Positions 1 to 11,185 of a DNA stretch of 64,000 nucleotides are shown piece after piece (the first letter of the stretch is position 1; every line of letters starts with the position of its first letter). A program made the translations under genes and the position numbers. This DNA comes from Gnetum montanum (taxonomy: Eukaryota; Streptophyta; Gnetopsida; Gnetales; Gnetaceae). Location: the NCBI GenBank assembly GCA_015680685.1, contig MNCI01009519.1, positions 1,153,208-1,217,207 of the forward strand, in the 5' to 3' direction. A model generated the notes under the pieces. The model worked only from the letters and a program-made list of their open reading frames with translations. It made no database searches and had not been told where the DNA came from.

Positions 1-1971
1 GAACTACCTAGGATTGCGTTGAGGATGAGGCAACCATTTGGATGCTTGCCTTCTTACTAGTTTAGGATTTAGAGAATACACCCTAAACTCCTACAAGTGT
101 GACACCATAGGACAACATCCCTTAAAATGTTCATATTCATAGATGTTACATCCACTATCATCATCTAATTTGGATTCCATAACCTCCTCCACTATAGCCA
201 CCTTGTCCTTACTCCTTTGGTGGGCACATTCAGCTTCTTTCCTTCTCCTACGATCACGAGCACTACTTTGCCCTTTGGATTCCTCTCATATTTTTATAGT
301 AGTTTGGAACTTCTCATCCAAAGAGTTCCACATTTTTTCTACCTTAGTTGATTTTTCAGAAATAGATTTTTGAATTGGCAAGGTATTTTACTACACCACT
401 TCATCAAGTGATGCCTCCTTCTCATTGTCACAAAATCGAACATCCCTTTTATGGATGTAAGGATCCTAGTCATACTCTTCTACACTTTCCTTTTTTCTCA
501 ACTATCTTTATTTTTTGGCAACCTTCTCAATAAGCCTTTGGATTTGATGAAGTCTTAGTTTTAAAATTCTTCCTTGGGCATAGACCCTAAGAGTTCTTCT
601 TATTTCTATGTGGAGCCCATCTATGATATGGCAAAGCTTCTTTTTAAGAATAACCATGGCTAGGACATATATGCAAGAGAGAATAGTACCTATCCATGGC
701 TGCATCCAAGGATTCATGTATTCCCTATTTTCAGCCTTAGATCTGATTTCTCATAACACTCAGGAGTACATTTGATACTTTTCAGTGAAGAGCTCAAGCA
801 TCATACTCCATTAATAGATTGATTCTCACTCCAAAGACTAGTACCAACATTCAGCTTCCTTAATTAGTGTCCTTGGAAACAACTTTAACTTTTTCCATTC
901 ATTTTTTATGTTTTGCAAGGCATAGGCATTGTAAAAGGCTTGAAGATGGTTTTGTGAATTTAAGTTGTATCCCTGTTTAAACATAAGGACATTGTTCATA
1001 TCCAACTACTTAATTTTTCTATCTTTCACATGTCTCATTGGGATCCTCATGGCCTCTATAATTTTCAACATGTTCCTTGTTGTGAGCAAAGGCTCATCAT
1101 GGTCATAGACTCTGTGATGCCCATGATGCCCATGATGTCCTTAGCTATCCATTCTTTCATGGTGGTGGGCCTCCCTTCATTGGCCATGCCCTTGGTCTCT
1201 ACTACTATGGTAGGCCCTATAATCATCTCTATCTTTTCAGTTACCTCCATCATGGTCACATCCTCTATGACTTCAGTTAGAGCTAGAGGAGGAAGAAGAA
1301 AATGTTGAAGGTGAAGAGTAGGAGGAAGAGCTCATACCATCAAGGTGCTTTCTACCCCTTCTTCTTCAATCATGATAATGATTATCATGTCTATCCATGT
1401 TCCTTCCTTGAATCCCATCTTTGAACCCCCCATGGTCATGGGATCCATTCTTGACAGAATTAGGATTATTTACAGTGGACTGTAAATTTTGGTTTAAGAC
1501 CCTCTTATCAAAGCCAATGGGAGGAGAGTTAGTGAATTAAGAATCCTTTGAGAAGGGATCCTCTCCATCTTTTTGGCCCAATAGAAATAAGGGGTTATTG
1601 AACCATTTCTTCTTCGATGCTTCATAATGCACCTCCTATTGTCGATCTTTCTTGCATTATGCTTTAGTGGGAGAATAGTCCCAATAGTCATGGTCCTGCA
1701 TAACATAGTTAGCATTGAGCCCCTAAATGCCCAAGGTCATAAGAGTTTAGGGTAGCATCATAGGAAATGATTGATTAGGAAACAACACAATGTTGTTCTC
1801 CTTGTCCCTCCATCATAACTATTCATCCTAGCGTAGGATGAAGGTGAAGTCTAGCACATACTTATTAGGATGAGTATATACCACTTTACATTATTGGGAC
1901 ACTTGTTGATTTGACCCTTCACATCTTTTCTTATTGGATGTATGCACAAATGATGATGAAGAGTCAGCCAT
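1..1971 (-). pseudogene. gag: gag remnant of Athila-like element F, cut by the window edge
   Basis: Gag is the structural capsid precursor of an LTR retrotransposon. Reading the minus strand from the ATG at 1971, the frame opens with MADSSSSFVHTSNKK and can be followed, through stops and frame changes, to the left window edge. A capsid-type stretch lies near 870-740 (AECWYQSLE, then LELFTEKYQMYS), matching the Trp-containing helix region of plant Ty3/gypsy gag. Between about 1430 and 1080 the frame is extremely rich in His, Asp, Ser and Arg, with a run of GHHGHHGHH. The start was chosen because it lies about 145 bases downstream of a recognisable primer-binding site and 5' LTR. Several TAG and TAA stops show it is dead. 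Lineage (Athila) is inferred from the primer site and the gag type. Confidence 0.65.
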
Positions 1972-2114
1972 GTGAGAAGAATCTATTTTAGAACTTGATA
2001 ATAGTGTGCTTGTAATATACTTTATTAGTTGAATGATTTAGCTTTGATAGGTTCATTACAACTTCATTGAACAATTTTCACTAACTCCTAGATCACGCAA
2101 GTAGCTAACTAAAG

Positions 2115-2133
2115 TCCCCATCAATGGTGCCAA
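2115..2133 (-). other. Primer-binding site of element F (tRNA-Asp type)
   Basis: The minus strand reads TTGGCACCATTGATGGGGA directly downstream of the 5' LTR. It matches the Athila/Tat tRNA-Asp primer site, recalled as TTGGCGCCGTTGCCGGGGA, at 15 of 19 positions. All three CpG steps of that consensus are lost. This site fixes the orientation of F and the inner edge of its LTR. Confidence 0.75.
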
Positions 2134-2136
2134 TGA

Positions 2137-2990
2137 TGAGTAACGAACATACTCTATGCCCAACCATACAAATCACTAGTGTTCACTAAATGATTTGATC
2201 GAATTATATAGAATTTAGATCTGTAAGTACACTAAGTCTATAAGATGAACCTACAAATCATGATTGTTGTCTTCTCAATTCCACTTATCAGGTCCATGTG
2301 TATGGTTAAGTATAATTAAGACATCTGATTTTTATCATTTTATCTTTTATCATTTAATTGCCTAAGTGCTAAAAATAGAGTAATAAATTTTTAATTAATC
2401 TAGTAACTAACTATCAGTTAACTAATCCTAACCTAATCATCTATTCCCACTTTTTGTATACATCTTGAACATCTTGCAATGCTATTGGGTTACCAAGTGT
2501 TAGGCACTATCATGATTACTAAGCATTAATGTATACTCAAAGTGGTCGTACTTATGTTCATTATTTAATCAATATTAATTACTTAATTAGAAATCATTAA
2601 AGCAAAGTGCATGGATAAAACATTCATAAGGAAACATTAATCTATTCCAAGTGTTGCAAGGTTTGATGAGAAAAGCTAGTTTTTATTGCCATTCATATTC
2701 AGGTGCTTAGGTACATCAGTTCTCGAATAAGATTCATACACTTCTTTAACTTCTACTAAAGGCACTTACAAAATATTCTAACTTTTTTAAGGAAAAACTA
2801 CAAGAGCTTTGCTACAAGTAATGGAAATATGCCATAAATGTGGTGGGTAGGTGCACATTTATAGGTGATGACAGGATGCCACATCAATGGGTACATGTCA
2901 ATGAGGCAAACCCTACGTCAATAGGATTCCATCGATGGGGTCAAATCTAGGACATCTCGTTGACATGGCCTAATGACTCACACTTCACCA
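2137..2990 (-). repeat. 5' LTR of element F
   Basis: About 854 bases alignable along the whole length with the LTR at 28293-29166 (shared landmarks: TATGCCCAACC, GATTGTTGTCTTCTCAATT, and the block around TACATGTCAATG). On the minus strand it starts TGGTGAAGTGTGAG and ends ...TTACTCA, next to the primer-binding site. A minus-strand TATA box (CTATAAAT) lies at 2857-2864, so transcription would have run leftward into gag. F continues beyond the left window edge, so its 3' LTR is not visible. Similarity to the 28.3-kb copy is roughly 75-80 percent by eye. Confidence 0.75.
2857..2864 (-). promoter_or_regulatory. TATA box of F LTR promoter
   Basis: Minus strand CTATAAAT inside the LTR, at the same relative place as CTATAAATA in the related LTR at 29034-29042. 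The element is decayed, so activity is doubtful. Confidence 0.45.
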
Positions 2991-3828
2991 TTCAATATTT
3001 AAAATCTAAGACCTTTACTTTGTTAATTATTTATTATGGTTGGTTCTTAATCATAAGACTGTATGTTAATTATAATATGGTTGATATTATAATGTATTAG
3101 TGGCTTATGCTAGTGTATTCTAATAGCCCTACTTGTATGATTGTTGAGATTACAACTTGAGATCTCATAGATTGAATGATATTTCTTATGCATCTTGAGG
3201 TTTTAATCCTTAACTTCTTTTTTATGTGTTTATATATTCATATTTTATCATTCTTTTATTCTTTTATCCTTTTCACTTTTTGGTTTATTATTTTATTATC
3301 TTACTAACTCTTGTTGCTTCTAGATAGATAGATTGCAAGGATGGTGGTGGCTCATTTTTGGTATTTTATTTATACTTTATTTTATAATTTTATGCTATTT
3401 GGTTTTGATATAATGTAAGAATATAGTTAATTACATGCTAATAAATATTTGGGAGTTATTCTTTATACTTTCTTATTTTATATTATAACTCATTCTCGGA
3501 CATATGAAATCATTCTAATATTTTCTTGGAAACTTAAACTCACTAATGGATTATTTGAACTCTCTTGTGGATATATATGATATGATATTAGAATTGGATT
3601 AGTATTCTAGAAATTTTCCAAATCCTACCTTTTGTACTTATAAATACTAGATAATGTTAACTCTCTTAGTATCAATTATGCATTACTCTCTCTCTATTCT
3701 ATTGCTCTCTTTTTTGTGGCTATATACGATAAATCACTTGGCATTTTCTAGATTTGAAATTATTCTTAATTGATGTGAAGTTTTATTCTCAACCAATCTT
3801 TCTAGTAGAGGAAATGTTCTTGCTTTCA
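2991..3828 (+). repeat. LTR-like repeat 1 of small element J (5' end cut by F)
   Basis: No coding capacity. Its right part resembles 25500-25677: a CT-rich run (ACTCTCTCTCTATTC), then TAGAGGAAATGTT, ending near CTTTCA at 3828, about 144 bases before an ATG. The copy at 25.6 kb has the same order and spacing (158 bases). I read it as a degraded LTR whose start was lost at the F boundary. The left 500 bases are AT-rich and I see nothing else in them. Confidence 0.4.
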
Positions 3829-4461
3829 TCAATATTTTCTTATAACTAAATCCTTTTTGAAGCTATATTTCTTACTTTTCCTTTTGTAATTATAACCTTA
3901 TTCCTATCTTTTCACTGTAAATAATTTTTTTTCATATTTTTCGATTTTCATCTCACTTCCATTTTTCTCTTATGTTATCTTCTCCTAGTGCTATGGTGAT
4001 GATAGTTATTCTAAGCATTAGGAGCTAGGTCATAATGAATCTAGGGGTTATGATGAAAGTTGTGATGAAACTTCTTTGTGTTTTTTTAGCATGATGTAGT
4101 GATGATGAAAAATTATAAAATAACATTTGCTTTCAAAAATAGCTAGTAGACATTTTCAATATGTATGAACACGTTAAGTGTTGGGAATCTATTAAAACAA
4201 TGATAGATGATTGATAATGACTAGTTGGAAATAGTATAATTAACTTTGGAGCTAGACCATCAATCTTACTGGCATGTAGTTAATATAAGAAGGGATTCAT
4301 TAATTGACATGACTTATAGGAGGAGTTGAAATGGGAAGTTATAAAATTCTAATTAAAATATATATCTTTGGGTTTACCTATATTACAATTATTTTTTATT
4401 TTAACATCCTCCTCTAGTTGGCTTTGAAGTGATGGTATTTCATGCAATGAAAACATTTCTT
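3829..4461 (+). pseudogene. Short internal region 1 of J with Cys/His-like ORF start
   Basis: An ATG at 3972 opens MLSSPSA; after a one-base shift the frame reads CYGDDSYSKH, a stop, then ELGHNESRGYDES. The copy beginning at 25835 reads MSSSPSGSTDC then KCCGLSHDGFKGC. The shared pattern (x-K-C/H-x4-H-x5-C/Y) hints at a decayed zinc-knuckle-like motif, but it is non-canonical and sits unusually close to the N-terminus. No pol domain is present. The rest (4100-4461) is AT-rich with no recognisable feature. It is interrupted at 4461/4462 by copia element I and resumes at 24285. Could be a TR-GAG or TRIM-type non-autonomous element; function unassigned. Confidence 0.35.
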
Positions 4462-5334
4462 AGTTATCTTGACTTCACAAAGAATTAGTTGATAAAGTTT
4501 ATATTTTTAGAAAGCTAGGAAGTTTTGTATAATTTGAAAGATGGAAGTACTACAAAAGGTATTTGAAAGCTAAGGTTATATTATATTCATTCCAATCTAT
4601 CAAAAATCATGGCAATTCTAGTAGTGTAACTTTAAGAGATAATAACTCAAACATTATTATGTTTCTAATGTAAAAATTATAAGTAAACTTCCCACTAATA
4701 TTATCTTGAATTTAAATCTAATATTATATCAAATAATTTAACAATGAGGAAGAAATGATCTAATCATTGATCATCATTCATTATAGTAAAAATTTGGAAT
4801 TTAGAAAATTTGCCAGCCTATATAGCTAATTTTTCCAAAATCATCATAGATAATATACTTTAATTTTAGCTATACATAGCCACATAATCTAGCTTTCTAA
4901 TAAATATAGAATTATAAAAAAAAAAATTTGGAATGACTAAGAAATGATTGAAATAGTTAATGTCCCTAATTCTGATTGCGCAACTTGCAAGATTAAGTAA
5001 ATAATAATGAATGTTGTTGATGAATAGATGATGAAATAGTCAAATTCTTGCTAAATTTATATTGATAATTTGATTGTACAAATTTCCAAGAGATTCCTTG
5101 GATATATATATATGTGAAAAGTGAAGCAAAGTTTAGTAAAAATAATACAATAAAGCCCTAATGATAAAAAATAATTAAAAATTATATATATATACATATA
5201 TATATATATATGAATTGGAACAAAATAAGATTAAAACTACCCATAAATCTAGAAATTTTATACATTCTATTAAAATAAACACATATTATATAATAAAAGT
5301 AAAAATTATCATCTTCTACTCTAAAAATCCCACA
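4462..5334 (-). repeat. 3' LTR of copia element I
   Basis: About 873 bases, pairing with 23403-24284. The minus strand begins TGTGGGATTTTTAGAGTAG; the partner begins TGTTGGTTTTTTAGAGTAT. It contains AT microsatellite expansions near 5104-5116 and 5183-5212 that the partner has only in short form. A purine tract abuts its inner edge. Confidence 0.8.
5104..5212. repeat. AT-dinucleotide microsatellites
   Basis: Two (TA)n runs inside the I 3' LTR, one near 5104-5116 and a longer one near 5183-5212. The homologous LTR at 24.07-24.16 kb has much shorter runs, so these expanded after insertion. Confidence 0.7.
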
Positions 5335-5347
5335 ATTCCTCTTTAGA
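5335..5347 (-). other. Polypurine tract of copia element I
   Basis: The minus strand reads CTAAAGAGGAAT immediately before the TG of the 3' LTR, the expected plus-strand primer position for this orientation. Confidence 0.6.
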
Positions 5348-5415
5348 GTGGAAGGCAATCTTCACTCGTCATCTTTGCTTTTTTCTTTCTTTGTCATCAT
5401 CTATATTCCTAGAGA

Positions 5416-6760
5416 TTAATTAAGGTACTTAATCTTATGAAAAAAATTATTTTTTGTTAGTAAGTCAAAAAGTTTCACTTTTGAACTAATGTTAATGGGT
5501 TTGTTCATTTTTTCTTTTACTTCTAACTTGATGAAATAGTACTTGATGTCTATTTGTTTGGATATTTTGTGATGCACATAGTCTTGCAATAGTTGAATTA
5601 CTACTGTATTGCCACAATACAAATTTATAGAATGGTCAAATTTGAATTCTAAGTGTAAGAGAAGTTTATTTAGCTAGAGTATATGTTGGAGGCATTGGGC
5701 CATGGCAATAAATTCTACTTTATAAGTGGATAAGTTGATGGATGATTGTTTCTTGGATTTTTAGTATATTATATTTTTTCCATGAATAATGAGAGCTATG
5801 GATGTAGATTTTATATCATCATTTTCTCCTACCCAATCAACATTTAAATATGCATGAAGATTATTCCCTTCTTTATTGAATTTGATCCCAAAGTTGCAAG
5901 TTCCTTTTACATAGTTAAAGACATGCACATGAGCTTGCATGTGAGATTGTCTTGGCTCTTGCAAGAATTTTCATAATTACAATGTTGCATATTCTAAATC
6001 TAGTCTAGTGTGGTAGAGAAACCAAAGTGATATAATCATGGTCCTATAGATGATTCCATCTATAAGAGAAGTCATATATTTGGTGGTTAGCATTAAACTA
6101 TATGGCAAAGGATTGTTGACTAGCTTCTCATTCTTTAGATTGAATTTATAAATGATGGAATTTACATATTTGGTTTGATAAATCTGCATTCCCTCCTTAT
6201 CTTGGTTCACTTCAGTTCCTAGGAGGTATTTGAGTTCTCAAAGTTCCTTCATTTTAAATTCAGTTTTTATGTTATTCTCAAAAGATTTTGCAAGTCTTTA
6301 ATTGGTGGCAATAAAGATAATGTCATCTACATGTAGTAATATGATGATGAAATCATCTCCTTCCTTCTTGAAATATAATTGATTCACACATGCAATTTTG
6401 ATGATTCTTTCTAGTGAGATAGTCATTAATTCTCTAGAACCAAGCCTTAGGTGCTTTCTTTTGGCCATATAGAGCTTTGTTGAATTTGCAAACTTTTTTG
6501 TCTTTTTCTTTGATAACATAACCTTTAGGTTGGTATATGTATATTTATTCTTTCATGTATCAATTTAGAAATTATGAGTTACAATCCATTTGTTTAACCT
6601 TTAGATATTTATGTTCTATTATGTAGAGAATGAGCTTAATGGTTGCAAATCAAGCCACTCATGCAAAGATTTCTTCATACTCAACATGTTACTTTTGTTT
6701 GAATTCTCTTACTGGAAGTCTTACTTTGTGTGTTATGATTTCTTCTTTCTTATTGTACTT
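5416..6760 (-). pseudogene. pol: Copia reverse transcriptase-RNase H remnant (element I)
   Basis: Reverse transcriptase copies element RNA into DNA and the linked RNase H removes the RNA. On the minus strand, in several short frames: RT N-terminal part near 6700 (KNNTWELVEKPK), the catalytic box at 6333-6322 reading HVDD (usual YVDD, so Tyr to His), then the RT C-terminal part near 6210-5977 (YVNSIIYKFNLKNE, LVNNPLP). RNase H follows: YVKGTCNFGIKF and NVDWVGENDDIKSTS near 5900-5800, and IDIKYYFIKLEVKE then FDLLTKN near 5540-5430, the classic copia C-terminal end. Order and motifs make the family certain; stops and frame changes make it a pseudogene. Confidence 0.85.
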
Positions 6761-6799
6761 TATTTTATACATTCATTCCAATCAATAACCTTTTTATAT

Positions 6800-7950
6800 T
6801 TTGGTTTTTCCACTAATTCCTATGTGTTATTTTTTAGGCTGAAATTGTACTCTTTATCCATAGCTTCTTTTCAAAATTTTCATTTCATTGCTTCCTTGAC
6901 ATATCTTGGTTTACTTAAGAATGTTGAATTTTTCATATTTATAATACTATTAGATCTTGTAGTTTTTCTTTCAAAATTTGTCTCAATCATTAGAATGTAA
7001 GAACAGTCTCTTTCTACCCAAGGTTTTGAACTTTGATATTATGCATTTTATTTCTCTTGTTTTTTTAAAAATTCACATGTACTAAACTTTGTCTTATCAA
7101 ATATAACATCTCTTAAAACATGTCATTTTTTATTGATTAGATCATAGCACTTCTATCCATTGGCTTAAGAATCATAACCAAGAAAGATGCATTTCTTTCC
7201 TCTTTCTTCAAGTTTCTTAATGAATTATTTTGGGTTCTTTACATACCAATGATACCCAAATATTTTCATATGACACAAGTGAGAAATTCTATTGTATAAA
7301 AATTCATATGAAGATTTGTCTTCATTTCTTTTGGTGATGATTCAATTAGAAAAGCAACAAGTAATTGTGACAGTATACTCCAATATTAGTTAGGTAATGA
7401 CACATGTTTTAGTTAGCATCTTGTCATGTCATGTATTGTTCTATTCCTTATTTTAGCTACTCCATTTTATTGTGGGCTACAACCTCATATGATCTGATGA
7501 AAGATACCATTTTCTTTACAAAACTTGTAAAACTCTTCTAATGGCCTTAATCTTGACATTCATGGAGATTTCAATTAGTTTATGGAAAGTTTCAAAGTAT
7601 TTATGACCTCATTATTTTTATTTAGATTGTAAGTCTAAGTGTATCTTGTGCAATTATCTACCATTACCATGAAATAATTTCCCCCTTCTATTGAAATACT
7701 TAGCATCAATCGAACAAGATCCTTATGCAGAAAATAGTGTAATTTTTCCTTTTTTAATAATATAATAGTTATGAGGAGAATTGATTTTCATTCCTTGTAT
7801 GCATGTCTCACATTTTTTATGAGAAATATTCAAAATTTTTATCCTGTAGCTTATCCTATTTAATCAGTCTTTCAATTTTTTGATAGAAGGTATGATGAAG
7901 CCTTCCATGTCAAAGTATGTACTTGTTCAATTCCTCGTTATCCTTTTTCT
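6800..7950 (-). pseudogene. pol: Copia integrase remnant with GAG-pre-integrase domain (element I)
   Basis: Integrase inserts the DNA copy into the host genome. The minus strand carries a GAG-pre-integrase motif near 7920-7880 (LWHGRLHHTFYQKIERLIK), the cysteine pair of the zinc domain near 7820 (CETCIQGMKINSPHN), and C-terminal copia signatures near 7250-7050 (KCIFLGYDS, then HVLRDVIFDKTKF). The central core with its DDE residues is broken by shifts and I could not place all three acidic residues. It lies between protease and reverse transcriptase, as copia order demands. A 129-codon plus-strand frame over 6611-7000 is an antisense by-product. Confidence 0.8.
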
Positions 7951-8419
7951 TACCTTTATTTTTGTTTAGAATTTAATTGAATTCTGTTATAAGGACATGA
8001 TTTTCTTTAGGAGTATGGTTTCTTATGATGTTTACTTTTTCATTGAGATAGTCACATTCAGGGATATATATTCTATTATTTAAGGCTTTTATTTTTATAA
8101 TTTCTTCACCATTGGGTTTGTTGATAAAGTAAAAATCCCTCTTGAAACTAATACTCTTTATTCCATTATAGACTTATCTAATAGATATGAAAGTGTTGGA
8201 ATGATTAAGAACATAATACACATTAGACATAGTGAATTTTTATTCATTGTTTATTTTAACTATGCAATATCCTATTTCCTCTATGACTAAGTATTTTTCC
8301 TCTTCAATTTTGATGTTGCCAAGACTCTTGTTTGTTTCTTCATTTAGAATATAATTTTTATAAGGTGTCATGTTATTGAAACACCCATTTCTATAATCCA
8401 AAAATCTTACTTTATTTCT
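7951..8419 (-). pseudogene. pol: Copia protease remnant (element I), cut by insertion of H
   Basis: Aspartic protease cleaves the polyprotein. Near 8395-8340 the minus strand reads FLDYRNGCFNNMTPYKNYI, which aligns with the copia pattern WxLDSGxxxHMT: the catalytic Asp is kept but the DSG triad is disrupted (DYRNG). The frame then continues toward the GAG-pre-integrase domain through VIEEIGYCIVKINNE and NGIKSISFKRDFYFI. Immediately to the right the H 5' LTR begins, and the upstream gag resumes at 22335, so H landed between the gag zinc knuckle and the protease. Confidence 0.75.
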
Positions 8420-9315
8420 TGCGTAAAAACACCTCTTCTATTCATCTTAATGTTTTTCCTACATGTGGTTTTTGCAAGTTTCAAGATATTTGGAGATGTA
8501 TTCGAGGATAGAAAGACATTTTACTTGAGACTAGACTCTTAAAGAAGATGTTTGAAAGATTATATAGATTTCTTGACTATGTAGGAAAAGCCTAGAGTGA
8601 GACATCCCAATTAAGACATATTAGCAATAATGGAGATATCTTAGGATAGAATGAGATGTCTCACCTGCAAGTTTGGTTTTTTTAGCAAGATGTCTTGGGA
8701 AGGTCAGAGATGATTTACATGAGCAAGAAACCTTCTGAAATTAGTCATTCCAATTTGGGAAATAGCTAAAATGATGAAAAAAACATAGAAACATCATGAG
8801 ATCTTTAAGTTAACTTTGAGGAAGCTTTTCTAGGATTATTGTCTTACTATGTCAATAAATATTCATTTTGTTTCATGCTTGTGTCATCATGGAGATGATA
8901 ATGAGATGTCATGAAAGTTCATGTGTTGAGCTTGAACAAGAGTGTGTGAGAGCACATTAAGTGAGTGAATATGTGATTGCAACTTTATGGTTAATTATAT
9001 GGTATATTTTCCTATGTGTTCTTATGTCTTACATGTGAGTTGAGATCTCAATCTTGGGTTGTGGGAGAGATTCTCTATTAGTTGTATCTTGCATTAAGAA
9101 CAATGATTATGTGGTTATAGAGCCTCATGATCTACAACATTATTTGAGTGTTTTGAAAGCTTGTTGGATATTTTGTGGGTTTTGGAACCCTAACATAATC
9201 TTCTTTAATTAATTAAAAATAGCTAGTTCTCTTGTTTTATAGAATATCATTTCTCTTTCATAATACCTATATTTAGTAGGATTGAAGGTGATGTTTCATT
9301 GAAGTGAACCTACCA
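8420..9315 (+). repeat. 5' LTR of element H
   Basis: About 896 bases aligning with 21378-22334. Begins TGCGTAAAAACACCT where the partner has TGTAGGGATACCT, consistent with G-to-A decay, and ends CCTACCA. Strong landmarks shared by both: CCTACATGTG, GATGATAATGAGATGTCAT, GTTGAGATCTCAATCTTGGG, TTTTGGAACCCTAA. It contains several GAGATGTCTC-type words. Confidence 0.75.
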
Positions 9316-9326
9316 TAGTTTATTAT

Positions 9327-9339
9327 TGGTATTGGAGCC
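9327..9339 (+). other. Primer-binding site of element H (tRNA-iMet type)
   Basis: TGGTATTGGAGCC, matching the plant initiator-Met tRNA primer site TGGTATCAGAGCC at 11 of 13 bases, 11 bases after the 5' LTR. It sets the plus orientation of H and separates it from the tRNA-Asp-primed elements. Confidence 0.75.
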
Positions 9340-10150
9340 TTTAGGTTGATTGTTACTTATACTTGGTTGTAGATTTTGTCAAATTTAGATGGCATATAAA
9401 AATAAATAGGTAAAAATATTGAATAGAGACATTAAGAGCATGAAGTATTCATTTCAACTATTGGTTCTTCAATTGGATGGAATTAGTGTAAAGGTAGACA
9501 TAAATGCTAGTTCTAGTAGTATTCTAAATCATGGTGATGATGTGCATTCATGTTTGTATGGTTACGAAGAAGTTTTATAGCAAGCCAAAGAAAATGATGA
9601 TGAAGGATAATATAGGTATAGGAGAGTTAGAACCCATTAGCCAAGGATTTCAATGGGATAGATTCCTATTCCTAGATGAGAATTCCTAGAGTTCCATTGC
9701 TGACCCCTACTTCTTCCCATGAAAAGCTTGATGAGGAGAATGAAGCAAGGCCTATTAGAGAATTCTATAATGTTGAAATACTTTTATATGTTGAGTTAAA
9801 GACTTTCAATAATATAGATGATACTAATGTTTTTTCAAGTTTGCTGAAAGTACATGACAAGTACTTTGAGTTGGAAGAGATACCAAAGCACATGGGGGTA
9901 CCCATTGAGGAATCCAAATTAGAAGGAATGACTTCTAATTTATGGAAAAAGGAATTCAAAGTTTTTGAAATACAAAATGAACAACCCATTGGTTATTGAA
10001 ATATGATGAAATTTAGGTCATATAGAAAATTAGAATAATTTTGTCAAAGGGAAGAAACCATTATGAAGCTGAAATTCCTAAGATAAGGTGACAAGGATGT
10101 CAAAGAATTCTACATCAAATTTTGTGATCTATGATAGGTTCATGGAAAAT
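9340..10150 (+). pseudogene. gag: gag remnant of chromovirus-like element H
   Basis: Structural gag polyprotein. The clearest open stretch is 9676-9999, with LLKVHDKYFELEEIPK, then MTSNLWKKEF and NEQPIGY, followed after a stop by LKFLRQGDKDVKEFYIKF-like coding (the Gln is now a stop) near 10065-10120. This is the retrotransposon gag domain pattern (W...PI..W..M...F then L.QG..SV..Y...F). Upstream, 9390-9675, is a decayed N-terminal part. The gag ends abruptly at the B insertion (10151), and its zinc-knuckle end is not found on the other side of B. Confidence 0.7.
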
Positions 10151-11161
10151 TGATAAATCCTTAATTGTTCAAGTTTTGGCTAATTAAACTCCTATATTTT
10201 TAATTTTTTTACTATTTTACTAAATCAAAGTGCATTAATTTCTTCGATACCCATCTATTTTTTTACTATTTTACTATGATAGGTGTCTATTATGGCAAGT
10301 TATCATTGGATCTATCTAAATCGATAACGATATCAATTGAGATTAAGAGCATCAACATATGCTAAAAAATATGACATCAACATACATCGCTAAATTAATA
10401 TAGATCAACCTAATTTATGTTGATTTTTGTAGCTATCACAACAAGGATCAATGACATCCAATTATGGGAGTGAGTGCCTTGCCAAGAAATTAAGATATTT
10501 GCACCATTGGCATGATGCAAATTGGCTACCAAAGGACATAACCACTATGATACAATTTGATGCTTTGTAATCGATCTCCATCAAAGTGTTCAATGAAAAT
10601 CGTTATACCCAAATAATAACATTTTTCCAATTATAATCAAACCTTTTCTATTATAAATGGGAAAGCTCAATCTTAATAATGGGGATCAAATACTAGGAGA
10701 AACCCGCATAAAATTGAAATCATTTTTTGAAGATTTTATATTTTTAAATTGCAAAAGGAATATTTGTTGAACCTTATGATAATTATCAACTATTGGAGTC
10801 CATTGATGGATTGTTGAAGTTGCTGCATTGTAGAAATAGAAAGATAGAGTTAAAAATTAGATGAAGTTTCACTTGAAATCTTTCATTGCCTCTACTAATA
10901 TTATATGATTTCAATTTAACTTAATCATTTAATTTTCACTCTTAAATTTGAGATTAGAGGTTAGTGTGAAATTTATGATTTTACTTATGAGTGATAGATA
11001 TAAGTGTGAGATTTTAATTGGATTTGGATCAAACCATTTGTTATCTTGATGATCTATTTAACTTTGAATCATTCCTCCATGAATATGACTTGCAAGTTAG
11101 TTATAGATGAGGTGATATCTCTACAACGAAGGTAAACAAGCACCAAACTTTTGCAGGCACA
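10151..11161 (+). repeat. 5' LTR of element B
   Basis: Begins TGATAAATCCTTAATTG and ends GGCACA; its partner at 17232 begins TGATAAACCCCAAATTG and ends GGCTCA. Collinear over 1 kb. A TATA box (TATAAAT) lies at 10652-10658 followed by GGGAAAGCTCAATC, matched in the partner at 17737-17743. Confidence 0.85.
10652..10658 (+). promoter_or_regulatory. TATA box of B 5' LTR
   Basis: TATAAAT, kept in the same place in the 3' LTR (17737-17743) within a conserved block ending in GGGRAAGCTCAATCTTAA. Confidence 0.5.
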
Positions 11162-11167
11162 TTAATT

Positions 11168-11185
11168 TGACACTATTTTCAGGGA
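11168..11185 (+). other. Primer-binding site of element B (decayed tRNA-Asp type)
   Basis: TGACACTATTTTCAGGGA lies 6 bases after the 5' LTR. Against the recalled Athila/Tat site TGGCGCCGTTGCCGGGGA there are 11 identities and 7 differences, six of them C-to-T or G-to-A. All three CpG steps are lost. The following GGCCAACAAGGTTAATC is also found, degraded, downstream of C's primer site. Confidence 0.75.

Noticed and set aside
6611-7000. 129-codon plus-strand open frame rich in Phe and Leu
   Set aside because: Antisense to the copia integrase-RT coding of element I.
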